From the NCBI RefSeq assembly GCF_946480185.1, contig NZ_CAMLIG010000012.1:62001-126000 (forward strand): a stretch of 64,000 bases of DNA. The letters run 5' to 3'. The notes below the pieces were generated by a model. The model was not told where the DNA came from. It saw only the letters and a program-made list of their open reading frames with translations, and made no database searches. Each line of letters begins with the position of its first letter. The stretch's first letter is position 1. Position numbers and translations under genes: made by a program. The stretch is from an uncultured Pedobacter sp. Its GTDB lineage: Bacteria; Bacteroidota; Bacteroidia; Sphingobacteriales; Sphingobacteriaceae. Positions 44,382 to 53,376 of the stretch are shown here, in pieces.

Positions 44382-44970
44382 AATTGGTGTAAAACAAATT
44401 TGCACTGCCGAGTTTCCATCCATGCAGTTTGGCGAAGCGGTTAATTTTGCCGAGGTATTTCAAAAAATACAAGAAACCAATTGGGACCTTTTAATATTAG
44501 ACATTGATTTGCCGGGAAGGAATGGTCTTGATATTTTAAAACAAATTAAAGCACAAAAGCTAAACGTTCCGGTTTTGATTTTTAGCTTCCATAACGAAGA
44601 ACAAATTGCACTAAGGGCATTAAAAACAGGTGCTGCCGGCTACTTATCAAAAGATGCCGCAGACCTTGAACTTATAAAAGCCATCAATCAAATATTATCA
44701 GGCAAGAAATATATTTCCCAAGCTATTTCAGAAAAATTGATCTCGCTCTTAGAAAATACCCATAACAGGGAACCGCATGAACTTTTATCGGACCGTGAAT
44801 ATCAAACATTTGTTCTTATAGCTTCTGGCAAAAATGTAACCGAAATTGCGGAGATGCTTAGCCTCAGCAAACCCACCATTAGTACTTACCGAGCAAGAAT
44901 TCTTGAAAAAATGCAATTGAAGAACAATGCAGAAATTACAACCTATGCCATCAATCAAAAGTTGGTTTAA
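44338..44970 (+). CDS. NarL/FixJ-type response regulator (receiver + LuxR HTH)
   Basis: The start at 44338 (MAKRVLIADDHSAIRIG) overlaps the kinase by 44 bases; 210 residues. The receiver has DDHSAIR, LLILDIDLPGRNG (acceptor Asp), VLIFSFHNEEQ and GAAGYLSKDA. The LuxR-type HTH (about 143-205) reads LSDREYQTFVLIASGKNVTEIAEMLSLSKPTISTYRARILEKMQLKN. It is the only DNA-binding output encoded in this signalling block and the expected partner of the HisKA_3 kinase. Its targets are not known; nothing in sequence ties it to the PULs. Confidence 0.93.
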   Translation: MAKRVLIADDHSAIRIGVKQICTAEFPSMQFGEAVNFAEVFQKIQETNWDLLILDIDLPGRNGLDILKQIKAQKLNVPVLIFSFHNEEQIALRALKTGAAGYLSKDAADLELIKAINQILSGKKYISQAISEKLISLLENTHNREPHELLSDREYQTFVLIASGKNVTEIAEMLSLSKPTISTYRARILEKMQLKNNAEITTYAINQKLV

Positions 44971-45208
44971 GCCATATTTGTAAACCAAACAACTACAAAA
45001 CTTTCATAGTCTCTTCTATAATTTACACGCTTTCTATATACTAGTTTTGAATGTGGATTATAAGCTTATAAAACTTTCTATATGTTATTTAGTATTGTGT
45101 TTCTATTAAAACTAAATACCAATATTTTTTATTAGTTTTCAAACTTAATATCTACAGAAAAAGATGAGATGAAGGTCAGTGAGATAGTATGATTTTTTAA
45201 TTATCGCC

Positions 45209-46291
45209 ATGTTACTTACAAAGAATTTGATGCCGACAGACAAGAAGGAGTATAAAATATTACTTATTGAAGATAACCCAGGTGATTTCACGCTGGTTGA
45301 AGAATTGCTATTGGAACAAATAGAAACCCTTGATTTAACATGGGTGAAAAATTACAAGGAAACAAAAAAAATATTAGAGCAACAACATAATTTTGATGTC
45401 ATTCTTTTAGACTTATCTCTTCCGGACAAAACCGGTTTGTCACTTATTAACGGAATAGTTTCTCTCAGTTTACACATACCCATTATTGTTTTAACAGGAT
45501 ACGAGGACTTAAATTTTGGTGCTAAGTCACTATCATTGGGGATCTCAGATTATATTTTAAAGGATGATTTAACATCCTTGATACTTTATAAAAGCATAAT
45601 CTATAGCTCAGAACGGAAACGATCCGTCTTTGAACAAGAGGAATCGGAAAAACGATACAGTGACCTTTTTCACCTAAGCCCTCAACCCATGTGGGTATAT
45701 ACAATTGATACCTTGAGATTTGAAGACGTGAATGAAGCTGCGATAAAAAATTACGGTTATACCAGAGAAGAGTTTATGGCTATGACGATAAAGGACATAA
45801 GACCCTCTGAAGATTTTCAACTGATAGAAGATACCATTACTAATGTTTTGCATTATGAAGACTATACATTAAATCATGTTCACCGCCACTTAAAAAAAAA
45901 TGGTGAAATCATTTATGCCGAGGTTCGCGGTAATACCATAGATTATAAAGGTAACAAAGCAAAAATTATACTTGCAAATGACGTTACTGAACGCATTCAT
46001 TATATACAAGCTATTGAACGGCAGAATAAAAAATTAAAGGATATTGGATGGATACATTCGCATTTGTTAAGAGCACCATTGGCAAGGATAATGGGATTAA
46101 TAGATCTGTTCAAAAACAGTAAAAACAATCCGGAAGAATACGACCAGATACTGGAGTATGTTTTAATAAGCGCCAATGAATTGGATGAAATTATTAAAGA
46201 TATAAGCTGTAAAACATACGCTGAAGAACGTGACCACATAATTACTTTTGGTGCACAAAAGTATAGCACTTTTGTTCCGAAAGAAGTGTGA
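45209..46291 (+). CDS. Receiver-PAS protein with DHp-like helix but no ATPase domain
   Basis: 360 residues. The N-terminal receiver (about 15-130) is closely similar to that of the kinase at 43281 (EDNPGDF, LVEExLLEQIET, VILLDLSLPDKTG, YILKD), indicating duplication. A PAS domain (about 150-275, LFHLSPQPMWVYTIDTLRFEDVNEAA) resembles PAS 5 and 6 of the nine-PAS kinase. Then comes IGWIHSHLLRAPLARIMGLIDLF, a histidine-kinase dimerisation-type helix with His, but the protein ends about 60 residues later with no ATP-binding domain. It may act as a phosphotransfer adaptor or a regulator of the kinases. It has its own 238-base upstream gap (44971-45208), where no promoter element could be called. 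Confidence 0.85.
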   Translation: MLLTKNLMPTDKKEYKILLIEDNPGDFTLVEELLLEQIETLDLTWVKNYKETKKILEQQHNFDVILLDLSLPDKTGLSLINGIVSLSLHIPIIVLTGYEDLNFGAKSLSLGISDYILKDDLTSLILYKSIIYSSERKRSVFEQEESEKRYSDLFHLSPQPMWVYTIDTLRFEDVNEAAIKNYGYTREEFMAMTIKDIRPSEDFQLIEDTITNVLHYEDYTLNHVHRHLKKNGEIIYAEVRGNTIDYKGNKAKIILANDVTERIHYIQAIERQNKKLKDIGWIHSHLLRAPLARIMGLIDLFKNSKNNPEEYDQILEYVLISANELDEIIKDISCKTYAEERDHIITFGAQKYSTFVPKEV

Positions 46292-46442
46292 TACTTAACT
46301 AATATCACTATTAACCGAGGTCGTCTATTCCCCTCTCGAACACTACAATGGTGATGGAGTCAATACCAGTAGCTTTTCCTTTATTAAGATGCTATTTAAA
46401 AGGCTTTTCTATTTTATTTAATCTGTGTGGTGATAGGTTTAT

Positions 46443-47450
46443 TTAAAGCGAACTTCTTTTGATGAGATAAAAAGGATTCTTGATCTGCTGATTTTTGTTT
46501 TCACTTAAGAGCTTAGCTGCGCTTTCACCCATCTTCTCAAAATCTGTGGTTACCACCGTAATGTCCAGCAATTCTTTAAGTACCGTTTCGTTGAAGGAAA
46601 CCACTCCGATATCTTTTCCCAACTGTAAGCCCAGTTCTCGGCACTGTTTAATCAGTACCGCCAAATCTGATTCTGTCAGCAAAATATAGGCGTTGCCCGG
46701 CTTAATATTTTGTTTTTCGGTATTGTTTATGACTTCAAACTGTTTGTTGGTCTCTATGCAGAATCTCATCACACCTTCATTGAGTTCAATGGGGTGGTTG
46801 CTGTATTTCGGAAAAACTACAATGATACGCCCGTATTTTTTTGTCAGTTCCTCGGAATCTTTTAATGCAGTATATATATCTGATTTGAAATCCTGGTAAA
46901 CACTGTTAACATTGTTTTCGAGGTTTATATTTCTGTCAAGCAATAGGAGTTTATCAACTGGTATGGCATTCAAAATTTCCAGATAGTCTTCTTCATCTGC
47001 ATCGTGAAAAAAATGCGGCATCACCACATAATGGCTATACTGTCCAAGGTTTTCGTCAATTATTTCTTTTAAAACAGCCGGGTCATAATGGTGGATATAC
47101 AGGTCCACACGGAATTTATTCCCCAATGTTTTCAAAAAAGCATCGTAAACTATTTTTTTATAGGAACTCAGTTTGTTAAAAATCAATAGGATTCTTACTT
47201 TACTGTCCTGTCTCTCTAAAATGTAATTTCCTTTACCTTTTACGGCAATGATATAATTCTTTTCTATAAGTTTTTTATAGGCCTTCTCTACTGTGTCACG
47301 CGAAACCCCATGTCTTTTACTGAAAACGGAAATAGAAGGCAACCTGGTATTTCTCTTCAGTTCTCCCGTTTCAATCTGTTTTACAACAGAATTTACAATC
47401 TGCATCAACTTTGTGGTTGAACTTTCCTTTTCTACTGTGATATCAAACAT
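46443..47450 (-). CDS. GntR-family HTH regulator with LacI-type sugar-binding domain
   Basis: 335 residues: a GntR winged helix (about 10-78, RLPSISVFSKRHGVSRDTVEKAYKKL and VKGKGNYI) fused to a periplasmic-binding-protein-like effector domain (about 85-335, VRILLIFNKLSSYKKIVYDAF ... KDIGVVSFNETVLKELLDITVVTTDFEKMGESAAKLL). This hybrid is common in Bacteroidota sugar regulons (for example fucose and arabinose regulators). It is encoded in the same direction as GH29 and GH106, 366 bases downstream of GH29, and convergent with the signalling block. It is the only intact sugar-responsive transcription factor in the window, so it is a candidate reader of the four promoter modules; that link is inference. 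Confidence 0.88.
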   Translation of the reverse strand: MFDITVEKESSTTKLMQIVNSVVKQIETGELKRNTRLPSISVFSKRHGVSRDTVEKAYKKLIEKNYIIAVKGKGNYILERQDSKVRILLIFNKLSSYKKIVYDAFLKTLGNKFRVDLYIHHYDPAVLKEIIDENLGQYSHYVVMPHFFHDADEEDYLEILNAIPVDKLLLLDRNINLENNVNSVYQDFKSDIYTALKDSEELTKKYGRIIVVFPKYSNHPIELNEGVMRFCIETNKQFEVINNTEKQNIKPGNAYILLTESDLAVLIKQCRELGLQLGKDIGVVSFNETVLKELLDITVVTTDFEKMGESAAKLLSENKNQQIKNPFYLIKRSSL

Positions 47451-47816
47451 TTGTCTATTCTCTCCTATTGACCTGTTGTAAAGTTACTATCTAAATAAAT
47501 GAAAAAGTTTCCTCTTAACATTAATTAACTTTCATTGCAAAACTGTAGCCTTTTGCCCAGTTAGCTCTTTGGCAGTTTCTCCGTCTTCTTGCTCTACATG
47601 TTCAACAAATACATTCAGTATTCTTTTTAACAGGTGGTATAATACTCGATTGTTAATAATCTAACCACATTAGTGCATCAAATAGTTATAAGTAGTTCTC
47701 CCCTTCATAAAATTTGTTCTACAACAAGTAGTAAATGAAATTCGGCTAGTTGCAAATGTCATTTTAATAGGAAATGCGATTTAGAAATTGCGATTTTAAC
47801 TATTAATTTAAGCTGT
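47451..47816. other. Gap between GntR regulator and GH29
   Basis: 366 bases holding the regulator's promoter and the 3' end of the GH29 unit. I see no gene, no copy of the PUL promoter module and no strong terminator hairpin. Confidence 0.5.
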
Positions 47817-49340
47817 CTAGTTCATTGTTATTTTAAAACAAACTACTTTTTCTTGATCTTTCTTTGCCCCTTGTATCACTAAAGCCTCGCTTGTTTGTTG
47901 CCATTGCACTTCAGCATTGCTACCCAATCTACTTACAGATAAGATCTTCTTTTTATTAATATTTGAATCTTTACCCAAAGATTTGATTTTAACCGTTGCA
48001 TCATCCGCGTTTAGGCAAAAAGCATATAATACATTATTCTTTGTTGTAAAGCGGATATCTCTAGATTGATAGTTTCTAAAATCACTCACTCCTCCAAATT
48101 GTCCCTTTACTTGATTTGTTCTTATCGTAGATGGACCTTCACCATATATTACCCACGGACGAGTTCCGTAAATTCCTTCACCATTTGTATACATCCACTT
48201 TCCGATTTCTCCTAAGGTATTTATCAACTCGGGTTCTAAGTCACCTTCGGGTGTTTGTACAATATTTAGAAGTAAGTTCCCATTTTTACTAACAATATCT
48301 ACAAGCATCTGCAAAACGTCTGTGCTTGTCTTATATTTCTGCCCCGTTTTATAAAACCAATCGCCAATGGACGTGTCTGTTTGCCACGGAAAAGGACTAA
48401 TGGAATCTTGTACGCCTCGTTCTACGTCCTGTGCCCACATCCCGTTTGAAGGTTGCTTACAAGTATAAACAGCTGTCAGTTCTCCCTTATTATAGGTGAT
48501 ATTTCCGTTGTAAAAGTTAGCCAACATATCTTTTCCTATCTGCCCAAAAGGCAATCCACTATCAGAATAAAGTAAGTCTGGATGATAAGTGTCAACCAAT
48601 TCTTTAACATCATTATACCATTCCTTATGCCACTGTTCGTTATTTGTTAACCAGTTTTTTCTGTCGCTTGGATCTGCTTTTGGATGGTAAAGATCATCAA
48701 ACTCTGAATTATCGCCATCGTAAGGAACGCCTTTGAAAGCACCGGAAGTATCAGCATCATGACTTGTTTGAAACCAATTGTAACTGGCAGCTAAATGTTC
48801 TGAGACGCCAAAACGGAGTCCCTCTTTTTTTGCGGCTATTTGCCATAAACCAACAACATCTTTATGAGGTCCCATTTTGACCGAATTCCATCTGTGTATT
48901 CTTGAATCCCACAAAAAGAAATTATCATGGTGACTTCCCATACTTACGAAATATTTTGCACCCGCCTTTTTATATAAAGCCATTAATTGATTGGGGTCCC
49001 ACTTTTGTGCTTTCCAAAGCGGTATAATATCCTTATAACCAAACTTGGAGGGGTGTCCGTAACGCTTTAAATGACCCTCATAGTCAGAACTTCCCTGCAT
49101 GTACATTTCCTTGGCATACCAATCACCCTGTTTAGGCACAGCTTGTGGTCCCCAATGCGCCCAAATTCCAAATTTGGCATCCCGAAACCATTCTGGATAA
49201 CTATAGTTTTCAAATGATGTGGTTGCTGGCTGAAAAGGTCCTTTATTGATTTTCGATTGATCTTGTCCTTGAGCATTTGAATTCAATACAAATGCTATTA
49301 CTACAACAAAGAGCAATTTCATTGTTACTTTTTTCTTCAT
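47817..49340 (-). CDS. GH29-family alpha-L-fucosidase
   Basis: 507 residues (501 from the second ATG at 49322, MKLLFVVVIAFVLNSNAQ, which gives a tidier signal peptide). The TIM barrel contains FRDAKFGIWAHWGPQAVP, YFVSMGSHHDNFFLWDS and HPDLLYSDSGLPFG with nucleophile Asp260, followed by NLLLNIVQTPEGDLEPE and a C-terminal beta-domain. GH29 is a retaining alpha-L-fucosidase family, with some members acting on other L-sugars. It lies 233 bases downstream of the GH106 gene in the same direction, and both target deoxy-L-sugars, so they probably trim one branched glycan. Confidence 0.93.
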   Translation of the reverse strand: MKKKVTMKLLFVVVIAFVLNSNAQGQDQSKINKGPFQPATTSFENYSYPEWFRDAKFGIWAHWGPQAVPKQGDWYAKEMYMQGSSDYEGHLKRYGHPSKFGYKDIIPLWKAQKWDPNQLMALYKKAGAKYFVSMGSHHDNFFLWDSRIHRWNSVKMGPHKDVVGLWQIAAKKEGLRFGVSEHLAASYNWFQTSHDADTSGAFKGVPYDGDNSEFDDLYHPKADPSDRKNWLTNNEQWHKEWYNDVKELVDTYHPDLLYSDSGLPFGQIGKDMLANFYNGNITYNKGELTAVYTCKQPSNGMWAQDVERGVQDSISPFPWQTDTSIGDWFYKTGQKYKTSTDVLQMLVDIVSKNGNLLLNIVQTPEGDLEPELINTLGEIGKWMYTNGEGIYGTRPWVIYGEGPSTIRTNQVKGQFGGVSDFRNYQSRDIRFTTKNNVLYAFCLNADDATVKIKSLGKDSNINKKKILSVSRLGSNAEVQWQQTSEALVIQGAKKDQEKVVCFKITMN

Positions 49341-49573
49341 GTTAATTTTTACTATTTAAACTACTTATAAGATTAGTGGACTAGTCAATAAAAACTTTAC
49401 CGAATTGTTAAAGCAAATATTTAGTCGCCAAAAAACAGGAAGGCGAATAATTATCGTCTAAAATTTCATAATCCTGATTTTTAAACCCTCTTTCTTATCT
49501 AGGATAGAAAAACTTCCACTCTTGCGTGATCATAAATTATGATAGAGCCACTAATCCATATCGACAAATACAA

Positions 49574-52500
49574 CTACCTATGATATTTTTTAATAATTAA
49601 CGGTCCCATAATTCCAGATGGCACTAATGGCATTTCTTTATTTAAGATGGTTTCTATTGGAGAAGTGGTAAAAAGACTTTTTACTTTGTCAAATTGTATC
49701 AAATCTCCAATAAACCTATTGCGGCATATCGTGGCCAAAGTAATATTCAGGGTGTTTTCTTTCTTCAATAATCCCGTTACGTTAAAATTTGAGTTTGGCA
49801 ACCAAACATCACCTAATAAATTGCCGTTCAATAAAACTTCAGCTGTAGCACCCACATCACCAAGGTTTAACATTATAGAATCTTTTAGATGTGTAAAATC
49901 CTTTGGCAGACTAAATTTAATGGTGTATTTAACCTTACCTGCAAAATATTTAATAGCAGGGTCTTCAAATTCAGTTAATGATTTTAATTGCGAAATTTCA
50001 ATTGTTTTGATAGAATCTTTTGAAATAGGCAAAAATTCCATTTTTGCTTTGTAGTTTGTTATATTAAATTGAGTAGGTTCAAGCAGAGCAACCTTAATTA
50101 CTTTGTTTTTGGCAGTAGTAAATTGATAATCCCCATTTGTATCGGAATAAAAAGAATATTTTCCCTGATTAAATTTTACTTGTGGAATCGTTGGCATATC
50201 CCCAACTAGTTGTTGGATAGGGAAGATTTGCTTGTCTCCCATTGAAACTCTTTTGATAGCATGATTTGAAACTGCATTTCTAAACACAAAAATCATGGAT
50301 TCTTTAGGTTCAAATGAAACAGGAATACGTGTTCTATTGTTTTCAATCGAATAAACTTCTGGTAGAAATGTTACTCCTTCTTTCGGGTTCCAAATTTCTG
50401 GAGTTCTTCCTTCAACTCTAAATAATAGTTCACGATTGAGCGCTTTATTTTGTTGATTAAATACAAAATAAACTTCGGTACTATCGATTCTTTTATGAAT
50501 ATATAATAATTCTTTTGAGCCATTGACATTGCTTTCAAAGTCAGGAACTACATTTAATTGTTTGAGGACTTCACCAATTTCAGTATTAGAAAACACCTTT
50601 CCTTTTCTAAATGTATGTACAACAGAACCTATGTTTCCCCAAAGCGCATCTGCTATTTGATTAAATTCGGCTGAATGGTTTTCAATATCCAATACAGAAT
50701 TCATCTCGTTAGGTTTTGGACCATATATAACAGCACCAGCACTTACTAATTCTGCAATTTTCTTTAATGTGGTAAAGTTCATAGCTTTTCTATCGGGCAG
50801 AACAAGTAAAGGAAATAACTGATTTCCTCCGAAAGAGATTTTCCCATCCTTAACTTTAGCTTTCATAAGAGCTTCCAAATCACACGGATTTGCCCGATAG
50901 CCGTTTGGAAGGGCATCAATATTACTTTTTCCGAAATTTTGTGGCAGGTTATCGCCTATATAAAAAATAACATCAACAATGGGTTCCCCTTTCTGCAAAA
51001 CGTACTGTATACGCGATTGATAAGTAAGCCAATCTTTTGCATATTCCCACCAAGGATTGTTACGGTTAAAATGTCCGCCAAACTTACCTAAGGTTAAACC
51101 CGGCTTTTTATCAATAGGTTGGTGTACATAACTGTGAAGAATTAATTGATTTACTCCGGAGCAATAGGCTAAATCACCAAATGCCTTTAAATTAGATGGA
51201 GATTCGCTGTAATGAGCAAAACCTGTATAGGCTTCTGCACCTATAATCTTTTGATTGTTAATTAATGCTGAATATGCCGGAAAATATTGTGTCGGCTTGT
51301 CTTTGGGAGTATATTCTGGTATTTGCATTTGATTGGGGTCAGCCCAAAATTCTGTCATTGGCAGGTCGACATATTTATTTGATTTTAATACATCTAAAGG
51401 CGGGTACATGCCCCCGCCCCCATAAACCACCTCAGCATGCATTTCTAGTCCGTTTTTATGACACAGCTCACTAAAATGTTTATAATAATTTTCACCAATC
51501 AGATCAGAGATTGTTTTACGATAATCATGAAGAAATGCTTCTGACATGTTTGTATTTTCAACTGTAAAACCACATAAAACCGGCAACCATTTGTTTATTT
51601 CGTATCCACGTAATTTTAAAAACTCATTCGGAAACTTTTTTGTCCAATTTTGGAACTGAGCTTCCCAACTATCGATTAGTAGAAATTTAAAAGTGTTCCC
51701 CTTGTAATTTCCAGCTGAATGAATAAGTTTCTCAGAAAAGCCTTTGAAATGGTTATTCAAAGCTGTTGAATCCATCTTATCACATTCAAGACCCAAACCT
51801 TCAGGAGTTGCCGGTGCGTTAAGCACTCCCGTGGTGGTGTAACCAAAACGAATAATACACCACTTACCTTTTTTGGGTGCCTTCCAATTCAAAACGCCAT
51901 CAGCGGACACATAATTTGTCAAATCGATAACAGAATTCTTCGATATACCATTATTGGACGTTTGAACCGTTTTGTCGAAACAACTTTCTGATAAAGCACT
52001 AACAGATACTGTCTTCTCTTGCATATTAGAAATTTGCGGTGAATAAGAAGGAACATCCTTATCATGCATCAATTCAAGCTCTCCAATTGGGCAACTTTCT
52101 GTAATATTTTTACATTCCAGTCTAAAGAATTTCGCTTTCGTTTCCGGAAATTCAAGCTCAATTGATTTATTAAGACCCACAAATGAAAGATCTGTTATTT
52201 TTGAAAACGAATTGCCATCAATTGAAGAAGAAAGAACAAAATTACTGCTGAATTCTAACATATTGCTCCAAGTGAAAGGAAGATAAGGGAACAATGCAAT
52301 TTTACTTGTAGTGAAATTGGAAGTAAAGTTGATATTAATAATATCTCCATTCTGAACGCTTATCTTACTTTTTGGATTGCCATCAAACAACAGTTTCGCA
52401 GTGTTGCGATTGTTTATATATATTTCTGGTTTTGCCTTCGCAAAAGAATTGGCATTTTCTTCTGTAGGGAATGCAATTACTGCATAATCCCGGTAATAAT

Positions 52501-52981
52501 TATTAGTTGCCTGAGGTTGTTCAAGTTTAATATTAACCGTACTTTCTCCCTGGATATATGTTTTAGACCAAACATAAGTCTTCATAGACATTTCTTCTGA
52601 AATCCAAGGTCCTCCACTAGTACTCCAGCCATCAGAATTGTGAACCCCAATAGTTATCCCCAATCGGTTTGCTTCTTTAAGAGCAAAATGAAACATTTCG
52701 TACCACTCTGGAGAATTGAATTTTATTTGGGGAACATCTACTTTGGTTGAGACAAATCCGCCGACGTTTAAAATTGTAGCTTGGCTGATACCTTGCTTTT
52801 TCATAGATTCCAAATCACGGGTAATTCCATCTTTCGTGATGTTACCGCTGATCCAATGCCACCAAGTGTGAACGTGTGACGAAACCGGCGGAGATTTAAA
52901 TTCGGTGGAACTTAATATGGATTGAGAATGGCAAATATTTAATTGTGACAGTAATAAAATAAAGATAAAATAGTATTTCAC
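49574..52981 (-). CDS. GH106-family alpha-L-rhamnosidase
   Basis: 1135 residues from a GTG start that preserves the signal peptide (MKYYFIFILLLSQLNICHSQ). The catalytic barrel contains HTWWHWISGNITKDGITRDL, GITIGVHNSDGWSTSGGPW, LIDSWEAQFQNWTKKFP and HAEVVYGGGGMYPP, which match GH106 (the family of BT0986). Later segments (about 720-1135) form beta-sandwich domains, the last a galactose-binding-like fold (LNLGDVGATAEVLLNGNLLGDVW). It releases terminal L-rhamnose, here probably in the periplasm. With GH78 and rhamnose mutarotase in the window, L-rhamnose recovery is a central theme. Confidence 0.92.
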   Translation of the reverse strand: MKYYFIFILLLSQLNICHSQSILSSTEFKSPPVSSHVHTWWHWISGNITKDGITRDLESMKKQGISQATILNVGGFVSTKVDVPQIKFNSPEWYEMFHFALKEANRLGITIGVHNSDGWSTSGGPWISEEMSMKTYVWSKTYIQGESTVNIKLEQPQATNNYYRDYAVIAFPTEENANSFAKAKPEIYINNRNTAKLLFDGNPKSKISVQNGDIININFTSNFTTSKIALFPYLPFTWSNMLEFSSNFVLSSSIDGNSFSKITDLSFVGLNKSIELEFPETKAKFFRLECKNITESCPIGELELMHDKDVPSYSPQISNMQEKTVSVSALSESCFDKTVQTSNNGISKNSVIDLTNYVSADGVLNWKAPKKGKWCIIRFGYTTTGVLNAPATPEGLGLECDKMDSTALNNHFKGFSEKLIHSAGNYKGNTFKFLLIDSWEAQFQNWTKKFPNEFLKLRGYEINKWLPVLCGFTVENTNMSEAFLHDYRKTISDLIGENYYKHFSELCHKNGLEMHAEVVYGGGGMYPPLDVLKSNKYVDLPMTEFWADPNQMQIPEYTPKDKPTQYFPAYSALINNQKIIGAEAYTGFAHYSESPSNLKAFGDLAYCSGVNQLILHSYVHQPIDKKPGLTLGKFGGHFNRNNPWWEYAKDWLTYQSRIQYVLQKGEPIVDVIFYIGDNLPQNFGKSNIDALPNGYRANPCDLEALMKAKVKDGKISFGGNQLFPLLVLPDRKAMNFTTLKKIAELVSAGAVIYGPKPNEMNSVLDIENHSAEFNQIADALWGNIGSVVHTFRKGKVFSNTEIGEVLKQLNVVPDFESNVNGSKELLYIHKRIDSTEVYFVFNQQNKALNRELLFRVEGRTPEIWNPKEGVTFLPEVYSIENNRTRIPVSFEPKESMIFVFRNAVSNHAIKRVSMGDKQIFPIQQLVGDMPTIPQVKFNQGKYSFYSDTNGDYQFTTAKNKVIKVALLEPTQFNITNYKAKMEFLPISKDSIKTIEISQLKSLTEFEDPAIKYFAGKVKYTIKFSLPKDFTHLKDSIMLNLGDVGATAEVLLNGNLLGDVWLPNSNFNVTGLLKKENTLNITLATICRNRFIGDLIQFDKVKSLFTTSPIETILNKEMPLVPSGIMGPLIIKKYHR

Positions 52982-53318
52982 AGCTTAGTAAATAAAGAGT
53001 TTAATTTTTATTTCTTGATAATAGATGAGTTAATAATTGAGGATAATTGATTTTTATGCAACTTTAAGTTTAGCTCTTTTATCCTTGTATCATAAATTTA
53101 AGATTTGGCAGCACAAGAGCAAAAAACTATATCTTATGCCTTACCTAAAAAATGAACCGCTTAACTTTTGTGCAGTGTTCGCAAATCCAACTCGAATATT
53201 TTTGTTAGGAAAAGGATAAGACGACTTCATAATCTGTTGGATACCAAAGATCTAAAATCAAAATTCTGCAGGGGGAATCAACATCAAATTGTGTAAACAG
53301 ATAATTTTTTAGTGAAAA
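52982..53318. other. Gap between GH10 operon end and GH106
   Basis: It holds the GH106 promoter region. A 60-codon plus-strand frame here has no family features. No copy of the PUL promoter module was found. Confidence 0.5.
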
Positions 53319-53350
53319 GTCGGGGGAAACTTTAAAGTTTTACCCCCGAC
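53319..53350 (-). terminator. Rho-independent terminator of the xylan operon
   Basis: GTCGGGGG (53319-53326) pairs with CCCCCGAC (53343-53350); the inner AAAC/GTTT pairs too. On the minus strand TTTT follows the stem. It lies 26 bases past the xyn10A stop. Confidence 0.9.
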
Positions 53351-53376
53351 ATCTACCAACTATTAACCAATTAATG

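Noticed and set aside
53037..53219. Plus-strand 60-codon frame with hydrophobic start
   Set aside because: No family features, no ribosome-binding site seen, and it lies in a promoter/terminator gap.
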